DNA of 64,000 nucleotides from the NCBI RefSeq assembly GCF_038502225.1, contig NC_091382.1:13742376-13806375 (forward strand), written 5' to 3'. The position numbers and the translations under genes are program-made. The notes below the pieces were generated by a model, which ran no database searches, was not told where the DNA came from, and saw only the letters and a program-made list of their open reading frames with translations. Below are positions 45,706-56,299 of the stretch, piece after piece (the stretch's first letter is position 1; each line of letters begins with the position of its first letter). This DNA is from Cherax quadricarinatus (lineage: Eukaryota; Arthropoda; Malacostraca; Decapoda; Parastacidae).

Positions 45706-46260
45706 AAGAAGTAAATGTTTTCAGATATTTGGGAGATGACTTCTCAGTGGATTGGTTTATGAATGATGAGGTTAACCATTGAACTGATGAAGGATAAAAG
45801 GTGAGTTGTGTGTTGAGGTATCTGTGGAGACAAAAAAACGTTATACATGGAGGCAAAGAAGGGAATGTATGAAAGTATAGTTTTACCAGCACTCTTATAT
45901 GGGTGTGAAGCTTGGGTTGCAAATGCTGCAGCGAGGAGGCAGCTGGAGGCAGTGGAGATGTCCTGTCTAAGGGCAATGTGTGGTGTAAATATTATTCAGA
46001 GAATTCGGAGTGTGGAAATTAGGAGGAGGAGTGGAGTTAATAAAATTATTAGTCAGAGGGCTGAAGAGGGGATTTTCAGGTGGTTTCATCATTTAGAAAG
46101 AATGGATAAAAATAGAATGACTTGGAGAGCATATAAATCTGTAGGGGAAGGAAGGCTGTGTAGGGGCAATCCTCAAAAAGGTTGGAGGGAGGGGATAATG
46201 AGGTTTTGTGGGCGAGAGGCTTGCACTTGAAGCAAGCATGTGTGAACATGTTAGATAAGA
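45706..46260 (+). pseudogene. RTE ORF2, part 3 (C-terminus)
   Basis: Resumes VNVFRYLGDDFS and continues through the thumb. After stops near 45,780 comes the frame 45,847-46,230 (MEAKKGMYESIVLPALLYGC; RRQLEAVEMSCLRAMCGVNI; RRRSGVNKIISQRAEEGIFR). It corresponds to the end of RTE copy 1. Confidence 0.87.
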
Positions 46261-46460
46261 GTGAATGGAAACAAATGGTTTTTGGGACCTGACAAGCTGT
46301 TGGAGTGTGAGCAGTGTAATATTTATTGAAGGGATTCAGGGAAACCAGTTAGCCAGACTTTAGTATTGGAAATGGGAAATACAATGCATGCTCTTTAAAG
46401 AAGTGGTTTTAGATATTGGCAGTTTGGAGGAATGTGTCACATATCTTAACACATGCTTAT

Positions 46461-46640
46461 AAACTGATGTATCTGGGCATGTTTATACATGCTTCTAAAC
46501 TGTTGTATCTGGGCATCTTTATACATGCTTCTAAACTGTTGTATCTGGGCATCTTTATACATGCTTCTAAACTGTTGTATCTGAGCATGTTTATACATGC
46601 TTCTAAACTGTTGTATCTGGGCATCTTTGTAAAAACAGTG
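46461..46640 (+). repeat. 36-bp tandem repeat, 5 units, inside the RTE 3' UTR
   Basis: The unit aaactgttgtatctgggcat / ctttatacatgcttct starts at 46,461, 46,497, 46,533, 46,569 and 46,605. RTE copy 1 lacks it at the corresponding place, so it arose in this copy or subfamily. Confidence 0.93.
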
Positions 46641-46759
46641 ATTGTGTACGAGTAGGTGAAAGTGTTGAATGATGATAAAAGTATTTTGTTTTGGGGGATT
46701 TTCCTTCTTTTTGGGTCACCCTGCCTCTGTGGGAGACGGCCGACTTGTTGAAATATAAA

Positions 46760-46985
<226 letters not shown>

Positions 46986-47017
46986 ATAAGATCACAGTAA
47001 ACAGGTGATTTCAAAAT

Positions 47018-47142
47018 ATGCAAAACAACCACTCTGAAAGAATAGAGAAATTCCAAGCGCTTTCGTGACTACTCACATTATAATGTGGTAGCCACGAAAG
47101 CGCTTGGAATTTCTCTATTCTTTCAGAGTGGTTGTTTTGCAT
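47018..47142. repeat. near-perfect palindrome with ~62-bp arms
   Basis: atgcaaaacaaccactctga... (47,018) is mirrored by ...tcagagtggttgttttgcat (ending 47,142). The arms differ by a few bases near the centre (47,068-47,092). The right half contains gccacgaaagcgcttggaat. It is flanked on both sides by AT tracts. It may be a foldback element or a fused pair of short repeats. Confidence 0.92.
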
Positions 47143-47151
47143 GTATATATA

Positions 47152-47225
<74 letters not shown>
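47143..47225 (+). repeat. (AT)n microsatellite
   Basis: An AT/gtatat tract separating the two palindromes. Confidence 0.97.
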
Positions 47226-47227
<2 letters not shown>

Positions 47228-47503
47228 GCAGGACATGTCACGGGAAGTGGAAATCTTTAGCTTAAGTACTTTCACACTTCTCAGTGCATCATCAGGAGCT
47301 GTGCAATGTTGCAAGAGCAACCAAAGTAGGGATAGAGGTCTCAGAGTAGCGTAGGTGTCACTGGCCACGGTTACCCTTAGCTACTCTGAGACCTCTCTCC
47401 CTGCTTGGTTGCTCCCTTGCAACATTGCACAGCTCCTGATGATGCACTGAGAAGTGTGAAAGTATTTAAGCTAAAGATTTCCACTTCCCATGACATGTCC
47501 TGC
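47228..47503. repeat. long palindrome with ~115-bp arms
   Basis: gcaggacatgtca (47,228) is mirrored by tgacatgtcctgc (ending 47,503), with few mismatches, around a centre at about 47,345-47,375. Each arm contains ctgatgatgcactgagaagt followed by gtgaaagta (47,436-47,464 on plus; 47,267-47,294 on minus), a sequence with partial hammerhead features. Confidence 0.9.
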
Positions 47504-49257
47504 CTAGTTAACATCACCCATCTGTGATTGTTTACATATACAGTGGACCCCCGGTTCACGTTATTAATCCGTTCATGAGAGCTCATCGTAAAGCAAAATT
47601 ATCGGAAACGCAATAAATTTTCCCCATAAGAAATAATGTAAATCAAATTAATCCGTGCAAGACACCCAAAAGTATGAAAAAAAACTTTTACCACATGAAA
47701 TATTAAGTTTAATGCAATAGAATAATTACTATAACAATAATAAAAATAGAATAAACCCAATAGAATAATTGACACTTACCTTTAATGAAGATCTGGTGAT
47801 GATTGATGGGATGGGAGGAGGAGAGAGTGTCGAAGTTTTTAATGTTTAGAAGGAGAATCCCCCTCCATTAAGACTTGAGGTAGCAAGTCCTTTTCCTGGA
47901 TTACTTCCATTCTTCTTTTAATGCCACTAGGACCAGCTTGAGAGTCACTGGTCTTCTGTCGCACAACATATCTGTCCATAGAGACCTGTACCTCTCGTTC
48001 CTTTATGACTTTCCTAAAGTGGTTCACAACATTGTCAGTGTACAGGTTGCCAACACGGCTTGCAGTAGCTGTGTCAGGGTGATTTTCATCAAAAAAGGTT
48101 TGCACTTCAAGCCACTTTGCACACATTTCCTTAATCTTTGAAGTAGGCAACTTCGTCAATTTCTCTATCCCCTCCTCCAGAGCAGTTTCCTCAGGTCTGG
48201 CCTCTTGCTATTGAAGATGATCTAGCAGCTCATCAGTGGTTAGTTCGTCATTGTCCTCCTCCACCAACTCTTCCACATCCTCCCTACTAACCTCCAACCC
48301 CAAGGACTTTCCCAATGCCACAATGGATTCATCAACTGGCATAGGATTCCCAGGGTTAGCATCAAACCTTCAAAATCCCTTTTGTCTACACATTCTGGCC
48401 ACAGTTTCTTCCAAGAAGAGTTCAAGGTCCTCTTAGTCACTCCCTCCCAAGCCTTACCTATAAGGTTTACACAACTGAGGATATTAAAGTGATCCTTCCA
48501 AAACTCCTTTAGAGCCAATAGAGTTTCTGAGGTCACTTCAAAGCACCTTTCAAACATAGCTTTTGTGTACAGTTTCTTGAAGTTGGAAATGACCTGCTGG
48601 TCCATGGGCTGCAGGAGAGGAGTGGTATTAGGAGGCAAAAACTTGGCTTTAATGAAGCTCATATCCCCACAAAGTCGCTCTGACAAGTCTGTAGGATGAC
48701 CAGGGGCATTGTCTAACGCCAGGAGGCACTTAAGGTCTAATTTCTTTTCAATTAGGTAATTTTTCACAGTGGGGGCAAATGCATGTGTAACCAGTCATAG
48801 AAAAAGTCCCTAGTGACCCATGCCTTAGTGTTTGCCCTCCACAGCACACTCAAATTAGCCTTTAGGATATTCTTTTGCCTGAACGCTCTGGGAGTTTCTG
48901 AGTGATACACCAATAAAGGCTTCATTTTGCAATCGCCACTAGCATTGGCACACATGAGAAGAGTAAGCCTGTTTTTCATAGGCTTATGTCCTGGGAGTGC
49001 CTTTTTCTCCTGAGTAATGTAGGTCCTGTTTGGCAATTTCTTCCAAAACAGGCCTGTTTCGTCTAATCACACTATGTATGCCACTACGATTCTTAAATTT
49101 TTCAAACCAACCTTTGCTGGCCTTAAATTCACTCACATCACCACTAGTTGCAGGCATTTTTCTAATTAAATCCTCATGCAACTGCCTAGCCTTTTCACAA
49201 ATCATCGCTTGAGAGATGCTATCTCCAGCTATCTGTTTTTCATTTATCCACACCAGT

Positions 49258-49616
49258 TTGTAGATGAATGGTTCAGAGAACCGACATGTTGATAAATTAG
49301 ACACATGTGCAACTCTTGGGTATCTTTATTGAGGAAACGTTTCGCCACACAGTGGCTTCATCAGTCCATACATAGGAGAAACTTGAAGAACAGGAGGAGA
49401 ATGAGGTAATCAGTCCCTCAACCTTGAGTCGATGTGTCCAGTCTATCAATCTTGAGAAGAATATGGCAGATGAGCGGAGAAGCAGCTTATAAACCGTATG
49501 GCAGGAGAGGTGTAGCAGTCATAGGTGGTGTCACATTTGTTCAATGTGGAAGTAGGTTGTGCCCAAGAATTATGCAAGCGAAGATACCCAAGAGTTGCAC
49601 ATGTGTCTAATTTATC
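49258..49616 (-). mobile_element. retrozyme-like / PLE-derived short element with 12-bp TSD
   Basis: It is flanked by atccacaccagt (49,246-49,257 and 49,617-49,628). Its ends contain the same ~36-base block in opposite orientation: gataaattagacacatgtgc... near the left (about 49,290) and ...gcacatgtgtctaatttatc at the right end. A hammerhead-like core lies just inside the left block on the minus strand. It encodes no protein and is related to 2,945-3,160 and, more distantly, to the arrays at 22,043-26,076. Confidence 0.85.
49334..49364 (-). ncRNA. hammerhead-like core
   Basis: On the minus strand: CTGATGA, A, stem II gccac-tgt-gtggc, then GAAACGTTTC. The bases before the core (gga) can pair with tcc after the presumed cleavage site. 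Compared with the array units, both stem I (gga/tcc versus tga/tca) and stem II (gccac/gtggc versus gcctac/gtaggc) change in a pairing-preserving way. Confidence 0.68.
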
Positions 49617-50430
49617 ATCCACACCAGTAACAGTCTCTCAACATTTTCTAACACTTGCGATCGCTGTTTTGTAATCACAGTTGCATCTTTTGCAAGAACA
49701 GCTTCCTTGATTGCCGTTTTCCTGCTCACTATAGTAAAGATGTGTAGTGATACTGGTCCTGTGGGGAGCAGCAGCAGGATAATACTGCATCACCTCTTGG
49801 GGCCCTTAACAACAACAACAGTTTGGTGTGTGTCATGGGCGCCAACACATGGTGTGTGATTCTCTCCTCCTCTATTTATATATACATTAGTCATGCAGAT
49901 TACATGGTGAGTTTAAATATGTGGCCTGTAGTTATAACTTTTCTCTTGCTCACTATAGTAGAACTAGTCATTATATGGTACTATGATTAAAGGAGATAAT
50001 TATAACAACTATACTATATAACTTGGCCAGGTCTGACACATGCACCCCACTTTCATACTTTGCAATTCTCTTTCTTCATTTCAATAGTCATTAGCACCCT
50101 TGGTCTCGAAGGGTTGGCACTAGAAGCTTTCTTGGGGCCCATGGTGACTTATTTTGCAGAAACAAGCACCAGAAACAGTGATAATATGGATAATATGGAA
50201 TGTACCGAATGTATCCTTAGATGCGCGCACATTGGCTGGCTTGTAAACACTGGCACACACGGGGCAGTTCAGGCCACATGTGGACACGTCTCGTACGAAT
50301 CGTATCGTGTACCGGGTTTTGTAACGGGAACCGGGGCAATTTTTTTGCGATTTAACGCTTCGGATACCGGATTTATCGGTTACCGATGACTTTGCAAACT
50401 GGGAGACCACTGTATATATGTATATATATA

Positions 50431-50968
50431 GAGTGAACCCCTACCATTTTGCGGCCGTGACATTCGTGAAGTCTAACTTTCAACAACTATATCTGGCAAA
50501 ATATAGCCTCGCGGTTCATGATTGGCCTCGTGATTTGGCGACCGTCTGGTACGCACCTGGCACCTGACGGCATCCCACCATCAGCACGCACACAAAGCCA
50601 GTCTCCCACACCATTCACACTCAATGTGCCATTGCTTATCAGCGAGTGACCATCACCCCACGAGTTCATACGATACATTTCATAATAATCCAGTGTTTTT
50701 CGTGCTTGCAACTGCTAAATCAGCCACCTTGAGCCCAAAGAAAGCTCCTAGTGCCAGCCCTTTGGTAAAGAAGGAAAGAAACACGATAGAATTCAAGAAA
50801 AAACTCATAGCATAGTACCAAAGTGGAGGAGGAAGAGAGAGGGGAGAATGTGCCTTCTTCAGTGATTCTGCGATATGTACGATACTAAAGCAGCAGGTAT
50901 CAATAAAGGCTATAGTGCCAGCCAGCGATGAAGTGTAGAATTAACAGTGTAGCAAGTAAGTTAAGTGA
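50431..50968 (+). mobile_element. Tigger-derived MITE, left part (continues at 56,150)
   Basis: Starts gagtgaacccctaccatttt after TA, a variant of the copy 3 terminus, and shares its leader (ttggcgaccgtctggtac). It encodes a Tigger N-terminus (LVKKERNTIEFKKKLIA, about 50,760-50,815) joined by an internal deletion to a gaggaagagagaggggagaa block that normally lies near the C-terminus. A piggyBac is inserted at the TTAA at 50,969. Confidence 0.8.
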
Positions 50969-51439
50969 TTAACTCATAAACAGTCCTAACGTATATATAC
51001 GTTCACTACCCTAGTGCCCCAAATATTTTGAATAATTAAAAAATCGTTTTTTTTATAGAAAAAGGAGCACATTTTTCTAAGTGTTATAGGATAAAAAAAA
51101 TTTTTAGGGTCAGTACTTACCAAGATATCAGGCCACAAAGTTGGCACTTGGCGATCACCTGATGGCAACATGGAGCACTGCCGCTTGCAGAAACTCTCAA
51201 TATATATATACTGTTTTTTCCATTTTTTAATCACTTGGTTTTCATGATATGATACTTATGTTTTATAGTAAAACTTTTGATATCAATGTCAATTGTTGCT
51301 TATACACCAATAATATATACAAAATTATTGTCATACTGTCACAAACACACATGTGCACACTGACAGGTGATTTTGCACACCTGGCTGAATCACATATTAT
51401 TATTTACAACTATATACAACTATTTACATGTCCCACTTA

Positions 51440-54400
51440 TGTTTCTAGAACTCCACGAGTGTATGACACTCCATGAAGCATGGATTCATACAGAGTGCCA
51501 CCTCACACTGGTGACATACGTATCGTGTGTCCTTACGCTGTTGGAGCCGTTTTGTGGTGGTAGCACAACACACTTTCTGGGAATGCTTCTTTGGGGTAGG
51601 TGGTGTTGGTACCAGGTACTGAGTTAGGTTGTGGTTGGGGGACAGGTTGTGGTGTGACAGGTCGCTGTTGAGGGGCAGGTACAGGTGTAGTTCCTTACTT
51701 TTTTGTTATCTGTTACGACATTCAGGGAGAATTCTGCAAAATGTTGTCATTTTCCAGTCTTTATTTTGTACATATCGAATGCATTGAGCACTGCAATGTC
51801 TACAAGGTGGAAAAACAGTTTCATATACCACTTGTGACTCCTACGGACACAGTCAATGAACCCTATCATCATGTCAACTAGTCATATATTGTTTTTTACA
51901 GTCGACAACAGCAGCTGGCTACATAATACATTTGTGGAGAAATTTTCTCCAGGAAGGGGGTATTAGCCCCCCTCAGCCCCTTTCATTCCTGAGGGGCCCA
52001 GCCCTCTCAGAAGGGGCAAGCATCTTGTTTACTGCTACAACAAGTAATTGATCCCAGATGCAGTATGGGTATGTGACGTGGTCAAGTGACCGACGTTCCT
52101 TGCAGTCCAGTGTTGCAAAGTGTAGTTTAATAAAAGACAGTCCATCTCTTACCTTAGCAGGACAACTAAGGAAAATCCTGCTCCCACTTTATTACCATGG
52201 TAAAGATAGTGGACATTGTTGTCTATGCTTAAGACAGCAAGACTCAAACGTTCTGCTTTGCTTCATGCAGGAAGTGGCAAGGAACAAAAAGTACTAGGTC
52301 AGCTTTTCCTTTATGTGCTAGGTACAGTGACGGTGTAGGGGGCTGTGACATCTTCAGATTACTTTTGACCCTACTGGGAGTCACACTGACGCCAGGATAA
52401 CCAACAAAGAACACTGATCCGTGCGTTAGTGTGAACAAAGTGTCTCACAAAACACGATAAACACTTACAAAGAAGTGTGATCAACTTCTTAGTGATATTG
52501 TGTGAACAATTATTGATGAACAGTGTAACAACGAGTGTTGCGATCCAACAGAGTGTAGTGCGACATTCTTCAAAGAACACTATTCTTCAATCAACTCAAC
52601 GGATATCCGGGCATAACTACGGGTCAGATACATATACCCAGGTAAGTGTACTAACTCATGATGTACTGCTATTGACTGCACAGTTGAGTATAAAGTCGTG
52701 AGTTATTCACTTATCATAAACCCCGGTGATATGCAGACCTTTGAGTCCACACACGTAAGTTTTGTCAGCAATCAGTTTATGAAATATGCTGACATAACAC
52801 CCCCTAGGGGCAATTTATGATTAACCTAATATTCATTTTCAGCTCGTTGTGAAATGGATGATACACCTTCTCAAGACCTCGTCTGCAGGGGCGACTGTGC
52901 AGGCGATGAGCTGTCTTTCTACGCTAAGTTTTTCCCTATTTTTAAACTTAGCTGATAAACCATTTTTCAACAACATTCATTAATCTCCCTGTTCACTTTG
53001 TTTGTACCATCTTGTTTCTGTGGATGGTTGACAGCAATGTCACTTCCCATTTGTCATACCACATCAGTTCCATGATGTCATTAGCATGTAACACTTACAC
53101 TGCACCTTCAACATTACCTCCACTGAACCTTGGCTTATGTTTTCTATTCCTTCTCACTGTTCCACATTTATCAGTGTTATTCACACATAGGAAATCAGCG
53201 AGCATATGGCTTGTATACCAGTTGTCTGTGTACAATGTATGGCCCTTGCCAAGGTATGGTTCCATCATTTTTTGAACATCACCAAAAATGCTCAACATGC
53301 ACCTGGTATCGTCGAGTGTGTTTTTCCCGGTGTATACAATCACATTCGACACAAGACCACTCTCACAGTCACACATAAAAAGTTTTATACCAAAGCAATG
53401 ACGTTTGCTCGGTATATATTGCTTGAATGACAGTCGTCCCTTCAACAACATCAAGGACTAGTCAACAACAATGTTCTTGAAGGGATAAAAGTAGGCACTG
53501 AATTTCTGCTTCATATAGAAAAACACTTCCCAGATTTTGTATAGGTCATTTCAGTTAGGCATATTCCTGTCTGAGAAGTGCAACATTCGTAGCAACAGAA
53601 TGAATCTGTTGCAGGGAAGGAAGTCATGGAAGACAGGAGTACTGATAAAGTAGTCTGTGGCCCAGTAGTTATGTATATCGTTCTTATAGGTATGTGGCAT
53701 AAGTATGACAGTGGCAAGGAATAAATACATTTCATCCACTTTTGTATCGTTCGATCTGCGCAGCCATAACGATTCCCCAACCTCTGCTGTATTGTCCATG
53801 ATAAAGCGGTAATAATTGTTTGTCTTGGTCACTATCAACTTCATTATAGGCTCCTCAAAGTCTAACTGGAAAAAGTCTAACTCTGTAGACTCATTCGTTA
53901 TGGGACATTCTGGCAGGATGCCACTTTCACTCGCATCAACGTCAAAAGGCTATGGCACGAGTATACTTTGTGTCCAGTTCTACTCTCGGTCACATGGTGC
54001 AGGGTGGACCTGTGGCATTGGGTGTGGGGAGCAGGAGGGAGGGACAGGAGTGGAGGCAGCACATGGTTGAGGGGATGCCAGGCAGTCCTTTGCCTACCCA
54101 CCATGCCATGTGGTCCAGGCACCATGCCACCCACCACTATTTCCTCCATTCTCACATATTCACCTTCATGATCACTTTTACTATCTGTGGCAGGGGTTTT
54201 GGATCGTGATCTGCCACGACCCATGCCCCCCACTGCAAATGGTGCACTGCCTGAACGTAGGTAACGACGCCTTCACTGGTGAATAATGATCACTATCTCT
54301 AATGGCATAAAATCAATCTCATCGTCACCTATATCACTTTCACTATCACTAAAACACCGGGAAAATGAGTTTCCTCATGTGTAGTTGCCTATGTGTAACA

Positions 54401-54657
54401 CTCGCCACTTCAGAGGTGTTGGTGTTGTGTGTGGCCACACTTGCCACCCCAGAAGTGCTTGGCCCAGGGTCTGGTGTGGCCACACTGGCCACGCCAGCGG
54501 TAATGGGCTGAGGGTCATCTGGGTTATTGTCTATATTTTCATTATTTCCTTGATTATTAGCAGCCACATCTGCATCAAATCCACTTTCCTCAAATAATAG
54601 AGTACTAATACAACGAGGCATGAGTGAATCACGAGGATGTGCCATGATGCTGACCAA
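51440..54657 (-). pseudogene. piggyBac transposase, broken
   Basis: The N-terminus starts at 54,657 or 54,645 (MAHPRDSLMPRCISTLLFEE) with a low-complexity acidic/VASVAT region. The DDE_Tnp_1_7 core is at 53,844-53,000: SNDTKVDEMYLFLATVILMP; VVD then a stop in place of Glu (53,460), KGRLSFKQYIPSKRHCFGIK; second Asp in LYTDNWYTSHML; CGTVRRNRKHKPRFSGGNVE; WYDKWEVTLLSTIH. After an insertion, 51,720-51,900 reads LVDMMIGFIDCVRRSHKWYM, apparently lacking three residues found between VD and MM in relatives. A Cys-rich C-terminal zinc-binding region (51,440-51,600) follows in shifted frames. It is inactive. Confidence 0.85.
51906..52950. other. unidentified ~1-kb insertion within the piggyBac transposase
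   Basis: PiggyBac coding similarity stops at about 51,905 and resumes at about 52,950. The intervening sequence has no recognised protein. It includes aaggggg/cccccc-rich words, aacaacgagtgttgcgatcc and cagcaatcagtttatgaaat. It might be a solo LTR, but I could not find convincing TG...CA ends with matching target duplications. Confidence 0.5.
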
Positions 54658-54796
54658 AGATGGAGTTGAATGTAACTGATCGTACCATGCGGTACCCAGG
54701 TGTCCCAGAGTTTTTCATACCGTGCACACTGAGTGCGCACACCCATTCTCTCATGTCTTGGCGACTCACGCCAATTGCACCAATTTTGAAGAAATG

Positions 54797-56093
54797 AAAA
54801 ATGACAAGGTCCTAAATGCACTAGAAGACAAAAAGAATGCAGATGTAATATATACAGACTTTGCAAAAGCCTTCGACAAGTGTGACCATGGCGTAATAGC
54901 ACACAAAATGCGTGCTAAAGGAATAACAGGAAAAGTCGGTCGATGGATCTATAATTTCCTCACTAACAGAACACAGAGAGTAGTCGTCAACAGAGTAAAG
55001 TCCGAGGCAGCTACGGTGAAAAGCTCTGTTCCACAAGGCACGGTACTCGCTCCCATCTTGTTCCTCATCCTCATATCCGACATAGACAAGGATGTCAGCC
55101 ACAGCACCGTGTCTTCCTTTGCAGATGACACCCGAATCTGCATGACAGTGTCTTCCATTGCAGACACTGCAAGGCTCCAGGCGGACATCAACCAAATCTT
55201 TCAGTGGGCTGCAGAAAACAATATGAAGTTCAACGATGAGAAATTTCAATTACTCAGATATGGTAAACATGAGGAAATTAAATCTTCATCAGAGTACAAA
55301 ACAAATTCTGGCCACAAAATAGAGCGAAACACCAACGTCAAAGACCTGGGAGTGATCATGTCGGAGGATCTCACCTTCAAGGACCATAACATTGTATCAA
55401 TCGCATCTGCTAGAAAAATGACAGGATGGATAATGAGAACCTTCAAAACTATGGAGGCCAAGCCCATGATGACACTCTTCAGGTCACTTGTTCTATCTAG
55501 GCTGGAATATTTCTGCACACTAACAGCACCTTTCAAGGCAGGTGAAATTGCCGACCTAGAAAATGTACAGAGAACTTTCACGGCGCGCATAACGGAGATA
55601 AAACACCTCAATTACTGGGAGCGCTTGAGGTTCCTAAACCTGTATTCCCTGGAACGCAGGAGGGAGAGATACATGATTATATACACCTGGAAAATCCTAG
55701 AGGGACTAGAACCGAACTTGCACACGAAAATCACTCACTACGAAAGCAAAAGACTTGGCAGACGATGCACCATCCCCCCAATGAAAAGCAGCGGTGTCAC
55801 TAGCACGTTAAGAGACCATACAATAAGTGTCAGGGGCCCGAGACTGTTCAACTGTCTCCCAGCACACATAAGGGGGATTACCAACAGACCCCTGGCAGTC
55901 TTCAAGCTGGCACTGGACAAGCACCTAAAGTCAGTTCCTGATCAGCCGGGCTGTGGCTCGTACGTTGGTTTGCGTGCAGCCAGCAGCAACAGCCTGGTTG
56001 ATCAGGCTCTGATCCACCAGGAGGCCTGGTCACAGACCGGGCCGCAGGGGCGTTGACCCCCGGAACTCTCTCCAGGTAAACTCCAGGTAATAC
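54797..56093 (+). pseudogene. CR1 LINE 3' fragment with an open C-terminal ORF2
   Basis: An uninterrupted frame runs to the TGA at 56,054-56,056. CR1 sequence begins at about 54,797 (DKVLNALEDKKNADVIYTDF), so the upstream residues and the ATG at 54,722 are piggyBac sequence. It contains motif A (YTDFAKAFDKCDHGVIA), motif B (SSVPQGTVLAPILFLILISD), motif C (SSFADDTRICM), the thumb (NVKDLGVIMSEDLTFKDHN; ARKMTGWIMRTFKT) and the CR1 C-terminus. The tail is ctctccaggtaaactccagg. Few mutations suggest a recent insertion. It is nearly identical to 15,326-16,450. Confidence 0.92.
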
Positions 56094-56149
56094 ATTTGGG
56101 GCAGTAGTGGTAAAAACGTATATGTACGTTTGAACCATTTACGGGTTAA

Positions 56150-56290
56150 GTGATAGAAAAATGGTACGAAAGTAACTCTCCGATGTTGTTGGAGGTGTAT
56201 AGGGCCACTGAACATACCTTGCCCTGCTATCTTCCACCACCATAAACCTCTGTCAGCATCTCCTCCATCAAACTAACTATTAAACTAACA
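56150..56290 (+). mobile_element. Tigger-derived MITE, right part
   Basis: Continues the MITE of 50,431-50,968 after the piggyBac: gtgatagaaaaatgg, then gttgttggaggtgtataggg and ccactga, as in the reverse complement of 35,330-35,460. Its 3' terminal repeat was not found before Tigger copy 5 begins. Confidence 0.7.
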
Positions 56291-56299
56291 TCTCCTCCA

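Larger units (their letters stand above)
47839..50142 (-). pseudogene. Tigger-like transposase, copy 4
   Basis: The start ATG is at 50,140-50,142 (MGPKKASSANPSRPRVLMTI). The N-terminal helix-turn-helix is disrupted (49,640-50,140). Downstream of the inserted repeat the frame reads LVWINEKQIAGDSISQAMIC and KGWFEKFKNRSG. The catalytic region follows: MPNRTYITQEKKALPGHKP (the sequence encoding the first Asp motif, near 49,060, is fused or deleted), LALDNAPGHPTDLSERL (second Asp) and LLQPMDQQVISNFKKLYTK (third). A frameshift near 48,365 leads to the acidic C-terminus and 48,159-47,839 (CAKWLEVQTFFDENHPDTAT). Confidence 0.88.
47541..50412 (-). mobile_element. pogo/Tigger transposon, copy 4 (both ends present, with nested insertion)
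   Basis: The termini are cagtggacccccggttcacg at 47,541 and gggagaccactg ending at 50,412, each flanked by TA. The element is on the minus strand. A 359-bp retrozyme-like repeat is inserted at 49,258-49,616. A 14-bp direct repeat (tgctcactatagta at 49,723 and 49,947) may mark another small insertion in the N-terminal coding region. Confidence 0.92.
50969..56149 (-). mobile_element. piggyBac transposon with TTAA target duplications and nested insertions
   Basis: TTAA occurs at 50,969-50,972 and 56,146-56,149. Next to them are inverted ends fitting CYCRTAAAYRGTYC, followed by imperfect matches through aacgtatatatacgtt to gccccaaat. Removing the element restores gtgattaagtgatagaaaa, which agrees with the uninterrupted MITE at 35,030 (gtgattaatcaatagaaaa in reverse complement). 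Inside lie a broken transposase, a ~1-kb unidentified insertion and a CR1. Confidence 0.88.

Noticed and set aside
47436..47464. Calling the palindrome motif a full hammerhead
   Set aside because: Stem II is imperfect with an unpaired base and GAAAC reads GAAAG, so it is reported only as a possible decayed motif.
51906..52800. Solo LTR (tg...ca ends, for example 52,346 to 52,799)
   Set aside because: Candidate ends do not give matching 4-6-bp target duplications and no primer-binding or polypurine context was found.
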